From assembly GCA_942491955.1 (NCBI GenBank), contig CALOCV010000052.1, positions 1-9,172 of the forward strand: a stretch of DNA of 9,172 bases, in the 5' to 3' direction. The position numbers were made by a program, and so were the translations under genes. Below the pieces are notes generated by a model. The model was not told the origin of the DNA. It made no database searches and saw nothing but the letters and a program-made list of their open reading frames with translations. Positions 4,604-9,172 of the stretch are shown one piece after another (the first letter of the stretch is position 1; every line of letters starts with the position of its first letter). The DNA comes from CALOCV01 sp942491955. Lineage in GTDB: Bacteria; Chlamydiota; Chlamydiia; Chlamydiales; CALOCV01.

Positions 4604-6694
4604 TTACCTTACTTTAATGATTTCTTTTCGAATACCTGCGGGAACTTCGGCAAAATGTCCGGGTTCCATGGAATACGTTGCACGACCAGAAGAGAGGGAG
4701 CGCAAAGTTGTCGAGTATCCAAACATTTCACTTAATGGAACTTCAGCATGAACAATGATGGTTCCCTTGTGGTTTTCTTGTCCTAAAATTTGTCCTCTTC
4801 GGCTATTCAAGTCTCCGATTACAGAACCGACATATTCTTCTGGAGTCGAAACATCGACTTTCATGATTGGTTCTAGGAGCGTCGGCTTTGCCGAATTACA
4901 TGCATCTTTTACTGACATCGATCCACAGATCTTAAAGGCCATTTCATTGGAGTCGACTTCATGATACGATCCAAATACGATACGGACTTTAACATCGACC
5001 AGGCTATATCCTGCCAGAACACCTGTAGAAAGCCCTTCTTCGATTCCTTTGATGACAGCGGGAATATACTCTTTGGGGATGACACCTCCAACGATTTTGC
5101 TTTCGATTTCATTCCCTTTACCTGCTTCATTCGGTTCGATTTCGAGCTCAACGTGTGCGTACTGTCCACGTCCTCCCGTTTGCTTCACAAATTTCGTTTG
5201 GGATTTCCCGGGTTGTGTGATGGTTTCTTTGTAGGACACCTGGGGTTTTCCCACATTGGCTTCGACTTTAAATTCTCGTTTCATACGATCGTGAAGAACT
5301 TCGAGGTGAAGTTCTCCCATTCCGGCGATAATGGTTTGTCCTGTCTCTTCGTTTGATGAGACGCGGAAAGTGGGATCTTCTTCTGATAGAGAAGAGAGAG
5401 CTTGAGAGAGTTTTTCCCGGTCGGCTTTTGATTTCGGCTCGATAGCCATTGAGATGACGGGTTCAGGAAACTCCATTTTTTCGAGAACGATCGGTTTTTC
5501 TGGACGGCAGAGGGTATGGCCGGTACTAGATTTTTTCAAGCCAATAAGAGCTGCGATATCCCCTGCAAAAAATTCTTCCCTTTCTTCACGTTTATTGGAG
5601 TGCATTTCGAGAAGTCGAGAGACGCGTTCTTTATTTCCGGTTGTCGTATTGAGAAGAGTATCGCCTTTTTTTACTGTTCCACTATAGATCCGAACAAAGG
5701 TGAGTCGTCCGACGTAAGGGTCTGTCATGACTTTAAATGCCAGTGCGGCGAGTTGTTCATCATCTTTAGGTTCGATAGTGATTTCTTTTTCAGTTTTTTG
5801 GTCGATTGCCTTAACGCTACCGCGATCTAGGGGGGAAGGCATCCAAGCGACGACGGCGTCAAGTAGTTGTTGAACTCCTTTATTTTTAAAAGCAGAACCA
5901 CAAAGAACGGGATTAAACGCGTTCGTAACGACACCTTTTCGGATAACGTCATGGATTTCATCTGCGGTTAAAGAATCGGGATTATCCAATACTTTCATCA
6001 TAAACGTTTCATTTTCTTCATCAATCGTCGCCAGTTCTTCGAGGAGTTCGGAGCGCATTTGTTGGCATTTTTCTCGAAGGTCATCGGGGATCTCACCCTC
6101 TTCCCATTCGGCGCCTAGTGTTTCGTCTTTGAAAAGAAGGGCTTTCATTGTGATCAGATCGACGACACCGAGAAAATCCGCTTCGGCACCGATCGGGCAG
6201 TGGACAGGGATGGCGTTAGCATGGAGTTTATCGCGCATAGCTTGAACGGCTTCGAAGAAATCGGCTCCTGTGCGGTCCATTTTATTGACGAATGCAATAC
6301 GAGGAACACCGTACTTATCTGCTTGGCGCCAAACCGTTTCTGATTGAGGTTCTACACCAGAAACGGCGCAGAAAACAGCGACGGAACCGTCGAGTACGCG
6401 AAGGGATCGTTCGACTTCAATGGTGAAGTCGACGTGGCCTGGGGTATCGATGATATTGATTTTGCAATCTTTCCAAAATACCGTTGTTGCGGCTGAGGTG
6501 ATAGTGATTCCACGTTCCTGCTCTTGCTCCATCCAGTCCATTGTTGCGGCCCCTTCGTGGACTTCTCCTAGGCGATGGGTTCTTCCGGTATAGTAAAGGA
6601 TTCGTTCTGTTGTTGTCGTTTTTCCAGCATCGATATGGGCCATGATGCCGATATTACGAACTTTTTCCAGAGGTTGCGTTTCGGGTCTTGCCAT
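4604..6694 (-). CDS. fusA: Translation elongation factor G
   Basis: EF-G is the GTPase that drives translocation on the ribosome and, with ribosome recycling factor, subunit splitting. At 696 residues it has the normal length. GTP-binding motifs are complete: the P loop AHIDAGKT at 19-26, the switch I RGITI around Thr64, DTPGH at 83-87, NKMD at 137-140, and the GSA of G5 before FKNKGVQ. Domains II to V follow, including GRGQYAHVELEIEP and the C-terminal domain with the GEVHEG/GYSTTLRS-type conserved segments. The start has AGGAG 5 nt upstream. It is preceded by rpsG with a 10-nt gap and followed by rpsJ with a 7-nt gap, so the three genes are one transcript. No second EF-G type gene is seen here. 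Confidence 0.98.
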   Translation of the reverse strand: MARPETQPLEKVRNIGIMAHIDAGKTTTTERILYYTGRTHRLGEVHEGAATMDWMEQEQERGITITSAATTVFWKDCKINIIDTPGHVDFTIEVERSLRVLDGSVAVFCAVSGVEPQSETVWRQADKYGVPRIAFVNKMDRTGADFFEAVQAMRDKLHANAIPVHCPIGAEADFLGVVDLITMKALLFKDETLGAEWEEGEIPDDLREKCQQMRSELLEELATIDEENETFMMKVLDNPDSLTADEIHDVIRKGVVTNAFNPVLCGSAFKNKGVQQLLDAVVAWMPSPLDRGSVKAIDQKTEKEITIEPKDDEQLAALAFKVMTDPYVGRLTFVRIYSGTVKKGDTLLNTTTGNKERVSRLLEMHSNKREEREEFFAGDIAALIGLKKSSTGHTLCRPEKPIVLEKMEFPEPVISMAIEPKSKADREKLSQALSSLSEEDPTFRVSSNEETGQTIIAGMGELHLEVLHDRMKREFKVEANVGKPQVSYKETITQPGKSQTKFVKQTGGRGQYAHVELEIEPNEAGKGNEIESKIVGGVIPKEYIPAVIKGIEEGLSTGVLAGYSLVDVKVRIVFGSYHEVDSNEMAFKICGSMSVKDACNSAKPTLLEPIMKVDVSTPEEYVGSVIGDLNSRRGQILGQENHKGTIIVHAEVPLSEMFGYSTTLRSLSSGRATYSMEPGHFAEVPAGIRKEIIKVR

Positions 6695-6704
6695 GAGGTC
6701 TCCT

Positions 6705-7181
6705 TTAAAACCGGTTATACTGGGCGAAAGCTTTATTAGCTTCGGCCATGCGGTGCGTATCGTCTTTCTTTTTGATCGTTGTTCCTTCGTGATTGAAGCA
6801 ATCGACGAGTTCCATGGACAGTGCTTCCATCATGGAGCGGCCCGGTTTTGCTCGTGCGTGTTTGATAATCCATTGCATTGCCATGGCATCGCGGCGAGCG
6901 GCGGGGATTTCGATAGGAACTTGATAGGTTGCCCCTCCGACTCTTCGGGATTTTACTTCGAGGGTTGGTTTTGCATTTTCTAGGGCTTCTTCAAAAGCTT
7001 GTAGTGGATCTTCGTGATCTATTTTTTTTGCAAAGCGCTCTAATGCTCCGTAAACGATCTGTTGAGCGAGCGTTTTTTTCCCAGAGTACATGAGTTTATT
7101 GATGAATTTTGCCAGCAAAGCACTTTTATAGACGGGATCGGGGATGATCTCTCGTTTTTCTGCACGATGTCGTCTAGACAT
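6705..7181 (-). CDS. rpsG: 30S ribosomal protein S7
   Basis: S7 is a primary 16S rRNA binding protein that organises the head of the small subunit and contacts the E site. It has 158 residues, as is usual. The N-terminus MSRRHRAEKREIIPDPVYKS and the segment FINKLMYSGKKTLAQQIVYG are typical, as is GGATYQVPIEI in the middle and the basic, aromatic C-terminus ending in AQYNRF. GAAGGAAG 6 nt before the ATG supports the start. Its stop codon is followed at once by the fusA ribosome binding site. The 140-nt leader between rpsL and rpsG carries two hairpins and could be the site where S7 represses its own translation, as happens in E. coli. Confidence 0.98.
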   Translation of the reverse strand: MSRRHRAEKREIIPDPVYKSALLAKFINKLMYSGKKTLAQQIVYGALERFAKKIDHEDPLQAFEEALENAKPTLEVKSRRVGGATYQVPIEIPAARRDAMAMQWIIKHARAKPGRSMMEALSMELVDCFNHEGTTIKKKDDTHRMAEANKAFAQYNRF

Positions 7182-7228
7182 AAAACACTTCCTTCTTAAA
7201 TAAATATTTTGGAAGACGGATTTTATCT

Positions 7229-7318
7229 GCGGTAGGGGAGCTACCGCCGTGCGTGGTTCCTTGGTCTTTTAGAAAAAGAGTAGGGACCGTGCACCAGGAT
7301 TTTTATGAGAAAAATCCT
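7229..7318 (-). promoter_or_regulatory. Two hairpins in the rpsL-rpsG spacer
   Basis: The 140-nt gap between rpsL and rpsG contains GCGGTAG (7229-7235) pairing with CTACCGC (7241-7247) around a 5-nt loop. It also has AGGATTTTT (7296-7304) pairing perfectly with AAAAATCCT (7310-7318), right after the rpsL stop. Neither is followed by a T run on the minus strand, so they are not classic terminators. In E. coli the same spacer binds S7 for feedback control; whether this does the same is inference. Confidence 0.5.
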
Positions 7319-7321
7319 CGA

Positions 7322-7693
7322 TTACTTAGGCTTTTTCGCTCCGTACTTCGATCTTCCTTGTTTACGATCTTTTACAGCGGCACAATCAAGAGTCCCCCGA
7401 ACGACGTGGTAACGAACACCCGGAAGGTCTTTCACTCGTCCTCCGCGAACGAGAACAATACTATGCTCTTGAAGGTTGTGCCCTTCTCCTCCGATATAGG
7501 CAATGACCTCTTGCCCCGTGGAGAGACGAACCCAGGCAACTTTTCTTAAGGCTGAGTTTGGTTTTTTTGGTGTTTTTGTTTTCACCTGCAGACAAACGCC
7601 CCGTCTTTGTGGACATTTTTTAAGGGCGGGAGATTTGCTGCGTTTTTTCTTTTTTGTTCGATTTTCGCGAACCAATTGATTGATGGTAGGCAT
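7322..7693 (-). CDS. rpsL: 30S ribosomal protein S12
   Basis: S12 sits at the decoding centre of the small subunit and contributes to accuracy. It has 123 residues, standard for the family. The conserved segments are MPTINQLVRENRTKKKKRSK, the TKTPKKPNSALRKV loop, GGEGHNLQEHSIVLVRGGRV and DLPGVRYHVVRGTLDC, with a basic tail. Both lysines whose change classically gives streptomycin resistance (in PKKPNS and in GRVKDLPG) are present, so the wild-type form is encoded. AGGAG lies 9 nt before the ATG. It is the first gene of the operon, with a promoter candidate about 40 nt upstream. Confidence 0.98.
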   Translation of the reverse strand: MPTINQLVRENRTKKKKRSKSPALKKCPQRRGVCLQVKTKTPKKPNSALRKVAWVRLSTGQEVIAYIGGEGHNLQEHSIVLVRGGRVKDLPGVRYHVVRGTLDCAAVKDRKQGRSKYGAKKPK

Positions 7694-7728
7694 GAATGCC
7701 AGCTCCTACTTCGTTTAAAGAATAAGGA

Positions 7729-7757
7729 AGTATAAAGAAAAGGGGGATTTTTTTAAA
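7729..7757 (-). promoter_or_regulatory. Putative promoter of the rpsL operon
   Basis: On the minus strand TATACT (7729-7734) is a good -10 located about 35 nt before the rpsL ATG. The best -35 at 17-nt spacing is the weak TTTAAA (7752-7757). It lies in the intergenic gap between rpsL and the divergent small gene. Confidence 0.5.
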
Positions 7758-7797
7758 AGAGTCTTTTGCAAACTATCGAAAACAGTGAGGTTTTGTA

Positions 7798-7827
7798 TTG
7801 ACCCGATTCAAAAGATCGGGGTATTGT
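7798..7827 (+). promoter_or_regulatory. Putative promoter of the small exported-protein gene
   Basis: TTGACC (7798-7803) and TATTGT (7822-7827) are spaced by 18 nt on the plus strand, about 80 nt upstream of the chosen start. The spacer contains a CCCGAT/ATCGGG inverted repeat (7802-7807, 7815-7820) that could form an operator or a hairpin. Confidence 0.4.
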
Positions 7828-7907
7828 GTGTGGACACAAAACCCGCTGAAACCCTGGTTGCCACCTCTTGGCGATCCCAAAAACATGATTGTTTTATGGA
7901 TGGATTC

Positions 7908-8237
7908 ATGAAATGGATACTTTTCTTCTTTTTTCTCTTTCCTGTGTTTTCTTCACTTTATTCACAAAGCAATCTCTCCTATCCAGATAAAATTTACCTC
8001 CAAGAGCACCAATACACAGAAGATGCAAGAGGGGTGGTTGTCACTTTAAATGGAGAAAAGCTCCATGTATCTCGTCTATATCAAGATCAGAAAGGGATAT
8101 TTATTTTAGAGCGAGAAATGCGCTCTTCTCCTGGGAAAGAGCGTTCTCTTTCTCATCATTGTCCCGGTGTTGGTTGCTCTTGTCTCGAATGTCTTTCCGA
8201 GTGGGGGGATGATCGCATTCCTCCTGAAGAGTGGTGA
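7908..8237 (+). CDS. Small exported protein with a Cys-rich tail, unknown function
   Basis: This is a 109-residue protein that I do not recognise. Residues 1-20 form a signal peptide (Lys2, then ILFFFFLFPVF, cleavage probably after SSLYS), so export to the periplasm or beyond is likely. A middle part (25-70) looks like alternating beta strands: KIYLQEHQY, VVVTLNGEKLHVSRLYQDQ, GIFILERE. The tail has four close cysteines, C85, C90, C92 and C95, after two histidines (83-84), possibly a metal knuckle or disulfides. I chose ATG 7908 for the signal peptide and the GGATGGA before it; ATG 7896 is possible. The gene diverges from rpsL, a position where Chlamydia also has a small uncharacterised gene as far as I recall. 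Its last 137 nt overlap the 3' end of scpB on the other strand. Confidence 0.65.
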   Translation: MKWILFFFFLFPVFSSLYSQSNLSYPDKIYLQEHQYTEDARGVVVTLNGEKLHVSRLYQDQKGIFILEREMRSSPGKERSLSHHCPGVGCSCLECLSEWGDDRIPPEEW

Positions 8238-8796
8238 TTGTGGGTAATTCAGACAGATCGGTCATTCCGAATCGGAGCAAAAACAGATCGGTGGTTTTGT
8301 ACAACGTGGGTCTTCCTGGAGCATCGCGTTTGCCACAAGGAGTGATTAGCTCTTTGTTGACCAATTGGTTGAGGGGTCCTGTGGAATCGACGCCTCGGAT
8401 TGCATCGATATCGACGCGTGTAACAGGTTGTTGGTAGGCGATGATGGCCAACACTTCATGGGCTGCGCTAGAGAGCCTCTCTTTTTTCCTACCATGAATT
8501 GAATCCAAGAGCGCGTTCCATTCGGGGCGAACGGAGAGAAGAGCTCCTTCAGGAATCCATTGGAGTTGAAAAGATCGCCTCTCTTTGTCGTATTCTTCGC
8601 GAAGTTCTTCGATTTCCTTTCGAATTCGTGAAAGGGGAAGAGGGCAATTCTTTCGAAGGAGATCTTGTATTTTTTTTATATTGAGCGGTTCTGCCGAAGC
8701 AAAGAGCAGCGCTTCGATAGCTCGTTTGGCATCGATGGGGGGAGAAGAGATCTCTTTTTTGTTAAGAAAATCTATATTTTGTTCGATTTCATTCAT
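8101..8796 (-). CDS. scpB: Segregation and condensation protein ScpB
   Basis: ScpB is the winged-helix subunit that dimerises, binds the ScpA middle region, and with SMC forms the bacterial condensin for chromosome organisation. The first winged helix begins at about residue 21 (IDAKRAIEALLFASAEPL) and continues through the 80s. The second holds the most conserved stretch, HEVLAIIAYQQPVTRVDIDA at 113-132 followed by IRGVDSTGPL, then GKRDAPGRPTLYKTTDLFL and FGMTDLSELP ending near 186. Residues 187-231 form a charged, low-conservation tail. The part overlapped by the opposite-strand gene corresponds to this tail. No good ribosome binding site is visible before ATG 8796. scpA lies 41 nt upstream. 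Confidence 0.93.
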   Translation of the reverse strand: MNEIEQNIDFLNKKEISSPPIDAKRAIEALLFASAEPLNIKKIQDLLRKNCPLPLSRIRKEIEELREEYDKERRSFQLQWIPEGALLSVRPEWNALLDSIHGRKKERLSSAAHEVLAIIAYQQPVTRVDIDAIRGVDSTGPLNQLVNKELITPCGKRDAPGRPTLYKTTDLFLLRFGMTDLSELPTITTLQEECDHPPTRKDIRDKSNQHRDNDEKENALSQEKSAFLALK

Positions 8797-8837
8797 AATG
8801 GGGCGGGCAGTATACTCTATATTGGCGTTGTTTCATA

Positions 8838-9172
8838 CTAGTGCGCCGTCAAAATCACTTTTCCTCCCTCTTTTCCAATATGGAGATTCCCTTTTTTCAT
8901 CAACTCAAGAATAGCAAGAAATGCCACAATCATTTCTTCCTGAGACGTCATGGCGTGAAAAAGAGAATGGACAAAAATTTTTTTTTCTATCTGAATTCTT
9001 TCTTGAATCGCTTCCACTTTATCTTCGACACTCCATTCTTCTGGTAGGTCGAGGCTTCTTTCTGTCTCTTCCATATTAGCAAGAAGACGTTGATAAAGAG
9101 CGGTGAGTCCTTCTAGATTCATGTGTTCAAAAGAAGGGGCTATTTCCCTTGGAATGGAGAGTGGCCGTGTAT
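8838..9172 (-). CDS. scpA: Segregation and condensation protein ScpA, 3' part
   Basis: This is the C-terminal part of ScpA, the kleisin that bridges SMC heads and binds ScpB. The frame is open to the window edge, so the Met at 9122 is probably internal and the gene begins outside. The visible part (about 111 residues) ends in the kleisin C-terminal winged helix: EWSVEDKVEAIQERIQIEKK, FVHSLFHAMTSQEEMIVAFL, then ILELMKKGNLHI. This last block corresponds to the SMC-head-binding motif found in ScpA proteins. Adjacent scpB on the same strand, 41 nt downstream, supports the call and suggests a joint transcript. Confidence 0.88.
   Translation of the reverse strand, partial: TRPLSIPREIAPSFEHMNLEGLTALYQRLLANMEETERSLDLPEEWSVEDKVEAIQERIQIEKKIFVHSLFHAMTSQEEMIVAFLAILELMKKGNLHIGKEGGKVILTAH

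Noticed and set aside
7785..7907. Longer start (GTG 7785) for the exported-protein gene
   Set aside because: It would bury the signal peptide behind about 40 residues and overlap the putative promoter; ATG 7908 gives a normal signal peptide.
8108..8126. AGAGCG/CGCTCT hairpin at the scpB stop as its terminator
   Set aside because: It is followed by A-rich rather than T-rich sequence on the minus strand, and it lies in the coding part of the opposite gene.

Overview
The window looks like a chromosomal segment of a chlamydia-like bacterium (phylum Chlamydiota, probably an environmental lineage rather than the genus Chlamydia). The main reason is the minus-strand cluster rpsL-rpsG-fusA-rpsJ. In this cluster rpsJ directly follows fusA and tuf is missing, the arrangement I know from Chlamydiae. 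A small exported-protein gene diverging from rpsL and a IS66 type that I associate with amoeba-associated chlamydiae fit the same picture. The lineage call is inference from gene order and protein flavour; no search was run.

Left third (1 to about 2240): mobile-element debris. An IS66-family element runs in from the left edge and ends at base 1492 on the minus strand. Its tnpA and tnpB are intact; its tnpC is broken by two frameshifts and cut by the window edge. It abuts the end of a second element that looks IS21-like: three 20-bp terminal repeats, a TGTCAAG... terminus at 1795, and a 15-codon istA-like start with a strong ribosome binding site. Next comes a 257-bp nested palindromic block (1809-2065): a 42-bp inverted repeat enclosing a 13-bp inverted repeat and four hairpins built to one design.

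Middle (2242-4232): a 1.4-kb islet at the 3' end of ssrA. The last 14 nt of the tmRNA gene and its downstream terminator occur twice as a direct repeat (2242-2306 and 3681-3746). Between the copies sits one recognisable gene, a class II Fic AMP-transferase with a C-terminal winged helix, preceded by a cluster of TATACACT-type repeats that may be operators. A possible 41-codon ORF lies on the opposite strand. No integrase is visible. The ssrA gene itself (3733-4189, minus) is complete, encodes an unusually long 31-residue tag, does not encode CCA, and has its own extended -10 promoter.

Right half (4243-9172): housekeeping genes. rpsJ, fusA, rpsG and rpsL are read leftwards from a promoter near 7730. 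fusA and rpsJ follow rpsG with gaps of 10 and 7 nt, whereas rpsL and rpsG are separated by 140 nt holding two hairpins. A small exported, cysteine-tailed protein of unknown function is read rightwards from 7908. Its 3' end overlaps the 3' end of scpB by 137 nt on the opposite strand. The 3' part of scpA precedes scpB on the minus strand, so these two encode the ScpAB partners of the SMC chromosome-segregation complex.

The most notable features are the fic islet bounded by duplicated ssrA ends, the nested palindrome family, the long tmRNA tag, and the antisense overlap of scpB with the secreted-protein gene.
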